From positions 377,513-441,512 of the forward strand of contig NW_006920892.1 in the NCBI RefSeq assembly GCF_000417875.1: a stretch of 64,000 nucleotides of DNA. The letters are read 5' to 3'. The stretch is from Pseudozyma flocculosa PF-1 (lineage: Eukaryota > Basidiomycota > Ustilaginomycetes > Ustilaginales > Ustilaginaceae). This document shows, piece by piece, positions 45,519-57,300 of the stretch. Both the position numbers and the translations under genes were made by a program. Within the stretch, counting starts at the first letter, position 1. Every line of letters starts with the position of its first letter. The notes beneath the pieces are model-generated. The model was not told where the DNA came from. It saw nothing but the letters and a program-made list of their open reading frames with translations, and did no database searches.

Positions 45519-48500
45519 ATGCCCGGCATCGACCCCATCACGACCGAGCCCTTCCCGCTGGGCGGCCTGCTGCCCAAGGAAACGACAGAGGCGCTCACCT
45601 TCCTCCGCAAGTACCCCGAGTACGATGGGCGCAAGGTCCGCGTCGCTGTCCTCGACACGGGCGTCGATCCGGCCGCCGCTGGCCTCGCCCTCAAGGGCAA
45701 GATGGTCGACGTCATCGACTGCTCCGGATCCGGCGACATGCCCCTTCGGTCCGTCAAGCCAGAGGCGGCCTCCGGCTCGGCCTCGGCATCCTCCGACACC
45801 ATCTCGCTCAAGTCGCCCTTCACCGGACGCACGATCAAGGTGTCGTCCAGGTGGTCCAACCCGTCAGGCGAGTGGAAGGTCGGCTTCAAGGCAGCCTACG
45901 ATCTCTGGCCGGGCGAGCTCGTCTCCCGCCGCTCCGCCGAGCGCAAGAAGGCGTTTGACGTGTCGCACCAGGCCCTGCTCTGCCGGGTCCAGGACGAGCT
46001 CTACGCCTTTGAAAACGCCCCCAAGCCACAGGCGGCGCCGGCCGCGGGCGACAAGTCGGGCCAGGCGCAGCCGTCCGACAAGGGGCCGGCCCAGGACGAC
46101 GAGAGCCGCAGGCTGCACAAGGAGGAGCTCAAGGCCAAGGTGCAAGCGCTCAAGGACCTGGCCGCCTCGTACAAGGACGAGGGCCCGCTGCTCGAGGCCG
46201 TCGTCTTCCACGATGGCCAGCACTGGCGCGCCGTCGTCGGCGGTGCCGAGGGTGACGCGCATGACCCTTCCAAAGGTCAGCCCGCCGAACTGCTCCGGCC
46301 GCTGAGCGAGAGCATCCTCGACCTGAGCGCACACAGGCCCATGACCGACTTCCGCATCGAGCACCAGTGGGAGACGTTCGGCTCGCAGGATCTGCTCACC
46401 TACAGCGTCAACATCGTCGACGGCGGCAACACGCTCAGCCTGGTGACGGCGGCGGGGAGCCACGGCACGCACGTCGCCGGCATCGTCGGTGCGCGTCACG
46501 ACGACGAGCCCGAGCTCAACGGCGTGGCGCCTGGCTGTGAGATCGTCAGCCTCAAGATTGGTGACTCGCGGCTCGGCAGCATGGAGCAGGGCCAGGCGCT
46601 GCTCCGGGCCGCCCAGGCGCTGATCGACACCAAGTGCGACATCGCCAACCTGTCTTACGGCGAGGACGGTGCGTTTGGCGCCGAAAACAAGGGCGCGTTC
46701 GCCAAGGCGCTGCGCGACATTGTCATCCGCGAGCGCGACGTCCTCTTCATCAGCAGCGCCGGCAACAACGGCCCGGCGCTTACCACGGTCGGCCAGCCCG
46801 GCGGCACGACATCGGGCGTCCTCAGCGTCGGAGCCTACGTCAATGCCGGCGCCATGCAGAAGGCCGAGTACGCCCTGGTCGAGAGCGGCGTGCCCGACAG
46901 CGTCACGACGTGGTGCAGCCGCGGTCCCTGCGCCGACGGCGAGCGCGGCGTGTCGATCTACGCGCCGGGCGCCGCCATCACCTCGATCCCGCGCTACTGC
47001 TTGCAGACGTCGCAGCTCATGAACGGCACATCGATGAGCTCGCCCAACGCGTGCGGCTCGATTGCGCTGCTCGTGTCTGGCCTCAAGGCCCGCGGCATCC
47101 CCGTGACTCCCGAGCGCGTCTTCAAGGCGGTGCGGGCCACCGGCAGAGACGTCGGTGACCCGCTCGGCGTCCCCTTTATCCGCGTCGACGCCGCATGGGA
47201 CTACCTCGTCGAGAACGCCGAGCGCGCCGACCAGGACGCCGAGTTCCGCGTCGCCGTCACGCCGGCCGGCAAGACGTCGCTGTTCAACAAGCGCGGCATC
47301 TACCTGCGCGAGCGGATCGAGACCCACCAGACGCAGCAGTACACGGTGACGGTCAAGCCGACGCTCAAGCAGGCCGAGACGGAGCGCATCTACGGCCTCG
47401 AGCTCCGCTGCACGCTCAACGCCACGCAGCCGTGGGTCAAGGTGCCCGACTACCTGCTGCTCGGCGGCAACGGCCGCGGCTTCGAGGTGCGCGTCGACCC
47501 CACCGACCTCCAGCCGGGCCTGCACCACGCCTGGATCGAGGCCTACGATTCGGAAAAGCCCGGGCTGAAGCTCTTCGACGTGCCCGTCACCGTGGCCAAG
47601 CCCGAGGTGCACGCCGAGCCCACCGTCCGCTACGACGGCACGCGCTTCGAGTCGGGTAAGATTGTCCGTCGCTTCGTCCACGTGCCCGAGGGCGCCACCT
47701 GGGCCTCGATCACAGTGCGCAGCGCCAACCACGCCGCGCCCGGCACCGCCGCCCGCTTCTGGCTCCACTGCGTGCAGCTCGAGCCGCTGCGGCGCCTCAG
47801 CGACGTCGAGCACGCGTTTGTGCTCAACCTGCAGGAGAACGAGCCGGTCAAGAAGTCGTTCAACGTGCGCGGCGGCCTGACGATGGAGATCTGCTCGGCC
47901 CAGTTCTGGGCGCAGAAGGCGGCGTTTGACCTCGACCTCGAGGTGGCCTTCCACGGCATCACGACCGCCCTCGTGCCCGTCAGCGGCCGCGAGGAGCTGA
48001 CGCTCATCGGAGGCCAGGGCCACGCCAAGGTCGAGTGCACCTCCAACGTCCGCATCGAGAACTTCGAACCTTCAATCTCCTTCGACACCCGCCGCACCTA
48101 CGCCCGCCCCACCGACGCCGTCATCCGCCCGTTGTCGACGCCGCGCGACATCCAGCCGTCTGGCCGACAGATGCTCGAGCTGGTGACGACCTACACGATC
48201 TCGGCCAAGGAGGCGTCCAACAAGCTCTCGTACTCGATCCCGGCGCTCGGCAACCACCTCTACGACTCGAGCGTGCCGCTCCTGACGCAGCTCTTCGACA
48301 TCCGCAAGAAGCGCGTCCACTTTGGCGACGTTTACAAAAAGGAGATCACGCTGCCCAAGGGCGACTACACCCTCAAGGCCCAGTTCCTCAACGAGAGCAT
48401 GGCCGTGCTGGAGAAGTGAGTGCTCGGCGCCGGGAGTTCGGATCGCCGGTGAAGATGGAGGCTGCGGCGCTGACCGACCCGATGCCTGACGAACGACTCG

Positions 48501-49740
48501 CATCCCCTCCTCTTGCCTCCCCCCGCATGGCAGGCTCAAGAACGCCACCGTCATGGTCGAGCAGAAGCTGTCGAAGCCCAAGGATGCCGCGCTGCAAATG
48601 TACAAGGACCACGTCGATCTTCACGGCGAGGCACCGGCCGCCAGCTACAAGGGCGTCAAGCTCTTCCCGGGCGAGCGGACCGTTCTGACGCTCGACCTCA
48701 ACCTCGAGGGCGAGGCGCTGCCCAAGGAGGCGCAGCCGGGCGACGTGCTGGTGGGCCAGTTTGGCTTTGCGCAGCAGGGCAAGGGCGAGCTGCGCTACAT
48801 TGTGCCGCCGGCGCCCAAGAAGAAGGACGACGATGCGGCCTCTGCGCCTCCGCCGCCGGCGGGGGGCAAGAACGACAAGGAGATCCCCGAGCTGCTGACG
48901 GCGGCGGCCAAGAAGATCAAGGACAAGAAGGAGAAGCTGGCATTCATGGACAAGCTGATCAAGGACTACCCGGACCACCTCGGCCTGCTGGTGGCCAAGC
49001 TCGAGGCGCTCGACGCCGAGGACAAGGAGTCGCGCGCCTCGGTGCTCGAGGTGGCCGAAAAGGTGCTGTCCCAGGTCGACGAGCGCGAGGTCAAGCTGTG
49101 GCTCGCCACCAAGCGCCCCTCGGCGAGCGAGCAGAGCGACGACGAGAAGCGCGAAAACGAGACAAAGCAGGAGCAGAAAAAGGCGCTCGTGCTGGCGCTC
49201 AACCGCAAGACGCGGGCGCTGCTGAGCGAGGTCGAGGAGGGCCGCGCCGAGAGCAGGGCGCAGATGGAGGAGACCTGGAAGCGGTACCGCGGCCTGGCTA
49301 GCGGCGAAAAGGAGAAGGAGTACACCGAGGTCTACATCCGCTGGTCCATCCTGCACAAGAGGTGAGCGGCCCCCCGAAGCCAAGGCCGAGGTCGAGGCCG
49401 AGGCGGCGAACAGAGTCCTTGCGATATCGAGGCGGACGCAGCTGACCATGGCCTTCTTGCTCCCCGATTCCCCCATCTTTTCTGACGCCGCCTGCTCCTC
49501 CTCCTTCTTAGGTACGCGCTGGCGCTGCAGTCGGTGCAGAAGCTCAAGTCGGAGCTGGGCGCCGGTACGAGCGAGACGGTCGAGGAGCTGGAAAAGGTCA
49601 AGGCGCTCGAGCTCAAGCTGATTGGCGGCGACCAGCACGAGGGCCAGGGCCAGGGCGGCGGTCTGGGATGGCAGCTGTGGCTGGCGCGCCTGGAGCGGCT
49701 CGAGAAGATTGACAAGCCGGACTCGTACGCGCCCTTCTGA
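45519..49740 (+). CDS. TPP2: Tripeptidyl-peptidase II
   Basis: Giant cytosolic subtilisin-family exopeptidase that removes N-terminal tripeptides downstream of the proteasome. Three exons (45519-48415, 48534-49361, 49512-49740) give 1317 aa, against about 1250 in human. The catalytic triad is intact: Asp46 in VAVLDTGVDP, His315 in SHGTHVAGIVG and Ser505 in NGTSMSSPN. The oxyanion Asn lies in SSAGNNGP. The insertion of over 200 residues between Asp and His is the TPP2 hallmark and separates it from other subtilases. The C-terminal half has the TPP2-specific beta domains and ends in a Lys/Glu-rich helical region. There is no signal peptide, which fits a cytosolic enzyme. Confidence 0.96.
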
Positions 49741-50024
49741 GGCCGTCGCTGCGGCGGTCGAGGCGGGAGATAGACGGACATGGATGGTCAGGTCAGGGTC
49801 ACCCCTCGCTCCTACAGGCGCCGCCTCGGCCTCCTCCTCATCGTCATCGTCAAGAGCGGTGGCGACAACACCATCCGACAAAGAAGCAAAGACCAGAGAC
49901 TGATGCAATCAAAGAGTTCCGTCGAGACGCTTTTTCGCGGCGCCCCGGAGGTGGAACGGCACGAGGTTGGGGGAAGGGGGGGATCGTTGATCATCTATTT
50001 CGCCACGAGGCATCGAGCTTGTCT

Positions 50025-50083
<59 letters not shown>

Positions 50084-50135
50084 CCACTCGCCGCTCTGCG
50101 TCACGAGTAAAGCCGGCAGGTTGGGGAGGCGTCGT
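49741..50135. other. Spacer between convergent TPP2 and HIS1
   Basis: Contains the 3' ends of both genes and a long TCG triplet tract (see the repeat entry). No gene was seen. Confidence 0.6.
50025..50083. repeat. TCG trinucleotide microsatellite
   Basis: About 19 uninterrupted TCG (CGA) units lie between the TPP2 and HIS1 stop codons. This is the longest perfect triplet tract in the window. It lies outside both coding regions. Confidence 0.95.
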
Positions 50136-51324
50136 CTAGACTCTACAGTTGTTGATGCCGAGGATGAGAATGTCGCTGGCGCCGATGGACTCTAGTCGGT
50201 CCATGATGGTGGCGGTGTCGGCCTTGAGGACCATGGACGAGACGGCGTTCCACTCTCTGTCCTCGAGCGGGCTGACGGTGGCTGCCCTGCGTCCCGGGGT
50301 GATTTCGAGGGCCTGTTGGAGTGCCGACCGCTGGACGTTGTACTGGCACAGGACGTACTTGGACGCCGCAATGACGCCGCGGATGCGCGACGTGATGAGG
50401 GAAATGAGGGCCGTGTTGGAGCGCGCGTGCGGCTTCGACGGTCGGATGAGGACCGCCTGCGACGTCAGAAGCGTCGAGATGGCCGTTAGACCGCAGGCTC
50501 GCATCGTCTCGCCGGATTCTGCGGCGTGGTGATCCGAGGGAAGGAGGGATCGGACATGTCAGTGCGAGGTCGTCGTGGATGAGCAGGGTGCGCAAGCGAG
50601 ACTCGGAGACGCACCGACAAGGTCGACTGCGAGCGGATCGAGCGCCGATGGTATGAGGGGGTGAACAGAGAAGGGGATATGTTTGAGAGCGCCGTCAGTA
50701 GGTCGTCGCGGAGCCTTCGAGGCGGGGAAGAAGGCGAAGGGACGGCGACTCACCGATACCGTCTGCGACGCCGAGTGCGCAGGCGGCCTCGACGCTTCCG
50801 CCGACGTATTCAATCTTGGTCTTTAGCTCTTCGAGGCCGTGCTGCCTCCGCTCTGCGTTGACCTCTGCGTCGAGCTTGTCAAAGTACTTTGCGGCGAGGT
50901 AGTCGAAGCTGGTGGCGACCTTTTTTCCGACGAGGTCGCGCTCGCTCTGGAGGCAGTCGGGCTTGGCAAAGGGGCTGTTTGGGTCGGGAATCTGCACCTG
51001 GAGAGCGCACTTTCCGAAGCCGAGCTGGAGCTCCTCGGTGATGAGGGATGCGACGTCGTGACCCGACTCCTGGACCATGTCCTGTCCCGTGATGCCGAGG
51101 TCGACGTTGCCCTCGCCGACGAAGCGCGGGATGTCGGCGGCGGGGAGGAAGACGAGGGCCATGTTGTGGTTGTGGACCAGTGCGACGTCGAGCCGGTGCT
51201 GGCGCTTGAACTGGACGTCGGCGCCGGCCAGGAGCTCGAGGCACTTTTCGTAGAGGCGGCCCTTTTTGGGGATGGCAAAGAGGAGGCGGCCCGAGAGGGC
51301 CTCTGTGGAGAGCAGGTTGGACAT
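50136..51324 (-). CDS. HIS1: ATP phosphoribosyltransferase HIS1
   Basis: First step of histidine synthesis: ATP + PRPP to phosphoribosyl-ATP. Exons 50754-51324, 50615-50626 and 50136-50518 give 321 aa, against 297 in yeast. Seen are LLFAIPKKGRLYEKCLELL, VDLGITGQDMVQE, LGFGKCALQVQIP and the PRPP-site segment VDLVESGETMRACGL, completed through a 12-nt exon (50615-50626). A C-terminal domain follows (about 70 residues, ending LILGINNCRV), matching the regulatory domain of long-form HisG. Without the 12-nt exon, four conserved residues and the reading phase are lost, so this exon is well supported. The start at 51324 (MSNLLSTEALSGRLL) fits the family. It is divergent from TRP4. Confidence 0.95.
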
Positions 51325-52308
51325 GGCGCGGCGGCGGTGGTGGCGGTGATGGTGATGGGTGTGCGCAGAGGAAAGGTGAGATGGAGCGAGCGCCGGGTTG
51401 GAGGTGGATGAGGGCGAGTGTAGGTGAGGGAGCGGGTGAATGAGAGGCAGGTCAGGGTCAGGGTCGGCGTCAAAAGCGTGCCGGGCAGGCAGGGATCGAC
51501 AAGAAGAACCTGCCGCTGCTGCCGCTGCTGCCGCTGCTGCTGCTCTGCTTCTGCTGCTGGCATGGGCATGGACGCTGACGGCGTGCCGAAGCCAGCAAGA
51601 AAAATCCAAGGCGGGCGGGGGGCGGGCGCTGTCCATGCGCCCATGATGATGGGCAGCGGCCAGCGAGTCACGGGCGCCGAGCACTAGTTGGCCCCCAAAA
51701 AGCGCGCCGACGCTGCCTCAAAACGCACAACGATGCCATCCCACGTGCGGGCCATCAGCAGCCAGACAAAGAGGCAGGCAGCAAGAGAGGGAGAGAGGGA
51801 GAGAGAGAGGCAGCCAAGCCAAGGCGGCGGCGGCGGCGGCGGCGGCTAACTCCGAAGGCGTCGACAGGCCATCTGGCATCATTGTCGATCCGGCATCGGG
51901 CCGGGCCGGCTGGCAGACCATCCATCGGGCCAGAAGAAACGGCGACGTGACTCCAGGGATATGGTGATGCCGGCGGGTGAGGGCCAGCGAGAGCAAACGA
52001 CTCTAAGACTCTCTGCTGGCCGCCTGCCTGCTCTCCGACCACCTCTGCCCACCCCGCCCACCTTTGCCCACCCACCGCCAGCCGACGTCCCTCTATCCCC
52101 CGACCCACCACCTCTGACCTGCCTGCGCGTCTGCCAATCTTAATCTCTCTCTCTTTGTGCGCCATCCTCAGTCCCTCGTCACCCCATCGCACCGTACCGT
52201 GCTCACGCTCCACTGCCTCGTCGCTTAAAAGGGCCACCCCCTCGTCTCCCCCGGCCCCACACCCACCTCTTCGCACCGTTACACCATCCACCCCTGACGC
52301 CGCCCACC
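51325..52308. promoter_or_regulatory. Divergent promoter region, HIS1 / TRP4
   Basis: A 984-bp spacer between two amino-acid synthesis genes. It contains two TGACTC cores of the Gcn4/CpcA type: 51665-51670 (minus orientation, 341 bp from the HIS1 ATG) and 51948-51953 (plus, about 356 bp from the TRP4 ATG). Neither extends to the full TGACTCA palindrome. A GGC triplet tract lies at about 51822-51846 and a GA-rich run at 51786-51811. About 0.5 such hexamers would be expected by chance, so support is modest. Confidence 0.4.
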
Positions 52309-53996
52309 ATGGCCGACACCGTTCCGTTCGAGGCCAACCCCAACCACCCGCAGCACACCGCAGACACCTTCCGCCCCATCCTAAAGGCCCTCGCCCTCGC
52401 CGCCGCCGTAGACCCGCGCGACCCCTTCAACACCCCGCCCGCATCCTACCGCAGCCCCTCGCACAACGGCGCACCACCACCGCAGCCCATCCTCTCCCAG
52501 CACCACCTCGAGACCCTCTTTGAGCACCTCGCAGACCCCAACTTCACGTCGTCCAGGGAGAACCACGCCCAGATCGGATCCGCACTCACCTCGCTCAAGT
52601 TCACCCGCCTCGACATCCAGGCAGACACCTTTGCCCTCGCCGCCCGCATCTTTCTCGACTCGTGCCTCAAGGTACACGTCGACCCGCTCGATGCCAGCCT
52701 CCGCCCCGATCCCCCCGCCGCTGCCGCCGCACCGGGCCAACCGGCCGACGTCTACGAGGGCACCCTCGACCTCGTCGGCACGGGCGGAGATGGAAAGGAC
52801 ACGTTCAACGTATCCACCACGGCCGCCATGGTCGCCGCCGGCGTGCCCGGAGTGCGGGTGTGCAAGCACGGCGCCAAGGCGTCGTCGTCGACCTCGGGCT
52901 CGGCCGACCTCTTGATCTCGCTCGGCATCCCCCTCCTCACCCTGCCCCCCTCGCAGATCGCCCAGCTGCTGCCCCGCACCAAGTTTGCCTTCCTCTTTGC
53001 CCAGCTCTACCACCCGGCCCTCGCGCCCCTCGGCCCCATCCGCAGGAACCTCGGCTTCCCCACCATCTTCAACGTCCTCGGCCCGCTCATCAACCCGGCC
53101 CAGCCAGAGAGGTGCATCCTCGGCGTCCACAGCTACTACCTCGGCAGGACGTTTGCAGAGGCGCTGCGCAAGCGCGGCACCAAGCGCGCCTGGATCGTCT
53201 GCGGGCGCGAGGGCCTCGATGAGATCAGCCCAGAGGGTCCCACCGATGTGAGTGCAGCAGTGGGCGACGGGCAGCAGAGCACCGCTCGCAAGCGGAGACG
53301 GCCGTACCTCGACCACCAGCCCCCCCCCCCCCCCCCCCCTCCCCGCCTTTCTTGTCCCGCTACCTTCAACCCATCTCCGCCCCGTCCTGACAGGTCTGGG
53401 AGCTCAACGACGGCGAAATCACAGAGTTCAGCATCACGCCCTCGTCGTTCGGTCTGGCGTCGCACGCGCTCGCAGACGTCGGGTCGCACAGCGCGCACGA
53501 GAATGCGTCGATCGTTCTGCACCTCTTTTCGAGCAGCTCCCTCTCCTCGCTGCCCACTTCGCCGCTCCCTGCGCCGCTACACGTCGACGTGGAGCGGTTC
53601 ACGGATCGGCATACGCGCAACCTCGTCTCGCACCTCCCTCCCATCCCGGCGGGAGTGAGACTGGGTGCGATAGCAGACTACACGTTGCTCCAGAGCGCCG
53701 CACTGCTCTACGTCGGTTCCTACGCACCCTCCCTCCCCGCTGCCACCGATATGGCGAGGAAGAGCATGCAAGACGGTGCGGCACTGCGCGCCCTCGAGCG
53801 TTTTAGGACCGAGGCCATCCAGGCCGTACAGCGGGACGAGGAGATTAAAAAGAGGGAAGAGGACGAGGCACAAAAGAGGGGACGAAGATCCAGCAAGGAC
53901 CTCAGTGCCGACTCGGCACTCGCCAGAAAACAGGACCAGTACTCGTACCTCCCTGAAACTTACCAGGACGTCGCGGTCGGCACCGACGATGCCTAA
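52309..53996 (+). CDS. TRP4: Anthranilate phosphoribosyltransferase TRP4
   Basis: Transfers the phosphoribosyl group from PRPP to anthranilate in tryptophan synthesis. Two exons (52309-53247, 53394-53996) give 513 aa, longer than yeast Trp4 (380). The glycosyltransferase-3 fold is shown by LVGTGGDGKDTFNVST (PRPP loop), VCKHGAKASSSTSGSADLL, RTKFAFLFAQLYHPAL, RRNLGFPTIFNVLGPLINP and GREGLDEISPEGPT. The extra length comes from an N-terminal extension, a Pro/Ala loop near residue 140, and a charged tail after the last conserved helix (EEIKKREEDEAQKRG and following). The intron contains a 14-nt or longer C run near 53321-53341, a likely site of length error but outside the coding sequence. Confidence 0.95.
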
Positions 53997-54348
53997 GTTT
54001 CAGCGGAGACGTCGACGTCGATGTCGATGTCGATGTCGATGTTGATGTCGCCTCTTCGCGATGGGCGGACGGTTGGTTCGACACTCGGACGGCAAGGAGG
54101 AGCGAGGAAGGGCACAGCACAGCCAGACGAGGACCAGAGGGGGAGAATCGGGGCCCAGGAAGCCGTACATCTATCGATGGGCTCCCCCCCACCACCACGT
54201 ATCCGACATTGCAGGACGACACGGAAATCCTTTGCCTCCCCCTCCCTTCCGGCACCTCGCCCTCGTAACTCTGCCCATACCCTCCTCCATTGTCCACCGT
54301 CGACGCATTCCGCGCCACGCCGAGCTCGACCTCGAGCTCGAACCGCGT
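53997..54348. other. Spacer between convergent TRP4 and paladin-like gene
   Basis: 352 bp containing a short GATGTC/GACGTC hexamer-like run at about 54008-54050. No gene was seen. Confidence 0.55.
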
Positions 54349-57300
54349 CTACTCGAGATTCGTCCTTCCGAGGATGCTAAAGATCTCCCGCCGGGGCTGC
54401 AACCAGCCAAGGAAGGTGGGAAAGCGTCGACTGCCATCATCCTGCTGCTGCTGCTGCTGCTGTTGCTGGTGCTTGGCGACGGTAGCGCCGGAGGTGGTGG
54501 CGAGGGGGGCGACAAGGAACGAGCTGCCCGTCATGGACGTCGAGGTCGATACGTTGCTGCTCATCGATTCGGACCTCTTGCGCCCGCCGGCGACCGACGA
54601 GAAGAAGCTGTGCTCGTCGTCGTCCGTGGGCCCGCCGCCGAGCGACGAGGCCGCAGAAAGCGGCTCAAAGGCGCACGCGTCCGACTTTTCCAGCAGGTAG
54701 TTTGCAAACGTGATCAGGTAGCCCTGCCGTCGTCGTCGTCGCGAGTGTTGGGCCGAGGTGAGGCGGGACCCGAGTCGTCGCCAGTCGTCAGCGAGGTTTC
54801 CAGGCCAGCCACGGCACTTTCGGCACCACCTTCCTCTCCGGGGCCGCGGCGGTTCCACTCACATATCGCTGCAGGTAGTTGACAAAGACGGTGTGCAGGT
54901 GCTTTTGCTTCTTGGTGCCCACCTCGGCATTGTCGGCGCGCAGCTTCGAGTCGTAGATGGCCTTGCGCAGGTTCTGCACCGCCTCCATGCGGTCAATGGC
55001 CTGCGCGACGAGGCGAAACGGCAAAGGGGGAGCGCACCCAGAGGAAGGGTCGGTCGGTCGGTCGGTCAGCACAGACGCCACGCCAAGGCCGCAACGACAG
55101 CCCGCCTCCTCGGATCGCCGCCGCCGCCGTCGTCGTCATCGCAACTCACCCGGTCCGTCAGCTTCTTGGCAAGCTTGCCGTGGCTCAGCACGCCCACCAG
55201 CTGGAGGATGGTGCGCCACTCGCCCTGCAGCCACAGGTCGTCTTCGCGGTTGTCGAGGGCGTCCTTGGGGTTGCCAAAGTCGGGCTCCTCGATGCCTCCG
55301 CCGCCCAACATGGCCGAGCCGCCCATGTCGTTGCCCGTCACCATCTCGTCGCCATAGTGCCACACGGTCGAGACGAGCGACGCAATCACCATGCCCGTCG
55401 TCGTCCGGCCGCGCCCCATCTGGCAGTTGAAGACGCACGCCGAGCCCGTCTGGAGCGCCTTGATCACGCGCGCCTCGAGCTGCGAAAAGACGGCGGGCAC
55501 GGGCGCCTGCTCGTCGGTGATAGCCAGCCGGGCGTAGTCGACCTTGAAGCCCTCGCGCTGCACCAGCTCGTAGACCTCGCGCGGCGTCAGCACGTCGCCC
55601 TCCTTGACCGTCTCCCACACGGGGATAATGTCGAATTCGCCCTGGCTGATCTCGACCTCGTCGTGGAGCAGCACCCGGCCGTTGCGCTGGCGCGCCTCCT
55701 CGAGCATGTCGTGCTTGAGCGACAGCTCCATGCCCTCGACGACCTCGGTCGTGATGCCCGTCGCCTCAATGTTGGTCACAGGCTGGTCGGCCAGGCGCAG
55801 CACGTGCGGCCGCCCGTTGACGTAGAGGACCGGCTCCTCGCGCAGGCTGGTCCACACGACGGCGTTGGGCCCATTGGGCGCGGCGCCCATCCGCGACAGG
55901 CCGCGGCGCAGGCCCTCGACGGTCGGCATGCCGCTGCCCCACGTCTCGCGGCCGTGGGCGTAGAAGGGCGTCCGGGGCGTGCCGCTCGGCGTGACGGCCG
56001 AAGCCGTGAGGCCGTGGTGGGGAGTCAGCAGCAGCGGCACGCCGCGCAGGTTGGGCATGCCGTCGATCTGCTCCGGCAGGCCAAGCTTGAGGATGCCGCT
56101 GAAAAAGTCCGACTTGAGCATCGTGTAGGCGCTGAGGATGCTGCCGCTGCGGTGCGACACGACGTCCTGCACCTCGTCGGACAGCGCCACGCCGTCGCTC
56201 GCGTCGACCTTCTGCAGCGGCATGATGGTCGAGATGTCGATCTTCTCAAAGTCCTTGGCGATCGTCGTGAACACGGGCTGGCGGATGACAAAGGCGCGGA
56301 AGCTCGACTGCGACTGGAGCGACGTCGGCCGCGTCTGCGACAGGTACGACTGGAAGATGATGAGCTCAAAGTAGCGCCGCAGGTTGTGGATTGCCGACTG
56401 GATGTGCTTGCGCCGCTGCGCCTCGTCCTCGGTGTCCTCGGCCGCCAGCCGCGAGTCCTCGATGGCGTCGCGCAGATTCGTGACGCCCGAGCACTGGTCG
56501 ATGCACGAGTCGACGATCCGCTTGACCTCGAGCCCCTTTGGGATGACGCGCAGCAGGCTGTTGATGACGTGGTAGCTCAGCGGCTCGCGGCGGGGGTTGA
56601 CGGCCTCGTCCGACGGCGGCGGATCAAAGATGCTGGTCGAGACGGCCCGGCCGCCGCCGCCACCGCCGAGCGGAGTCGATGCGCCATCGCTTCCGCCGTC
56701 GATGCTGCGCAGCGGCGCCGCCGCCGCTCCCCTGTCCGTCGTCGGGAAGGCGTGACCGCCGAGCACCGCGTCCGGCTCGTCGTAGACTGGCTTGTGCTGG
56801 TCGAGCCATCGGGCGATCATCAGGATCAGCACGGCCGTCATGGTGCTGCGCCCACGGCCCAGCTGGCAGTTGAGCACGATGGGCGAGCGGTCAATGTTGG
56901 CCTTGAGCACGACCGACAGCAGCTCGCTGATGTCGGAAAAGTCCGGCGGCTTCTCGGCCGTCATAGGGATCCTGCGGAAGCGCAGCTGCACCTTGTCCCT
57001 CCACTCGCGCTCCGCCAGCGCCATGACGCCCTGGATCGTGTCGACGTCGTGCGGCGCCGCCTCTTCCCAGATGGGCACGACGGTGCCGTCGGCCGTCTCG
57101 GTGTGGAGCAGCAGCCGGCCCTCTCCCGCCTCGAGCTCGTTGAGCACGTCGTTCTTGAGCCGGTCCTCGAGCAGCAGCAGGCGGTCCCAGTTGATGCCGC
57201 TGTAGGCCTTGATGTTGCGCAGCGACATGCCCTTCTGACGCAGGCAGTAGGGCTTGCCGTTGACGTAGACCAGCGGCTCCTCGCGCAGGTTGATCCAGGT

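Noticed and set aside
45864..48023. 719-codon minus-strand frame opposite TPP2
   Set aside because: Antisense shadow of a GC-rich coding exon. The plus strand carries an intact catalytic triad and the full TPP2 structure.
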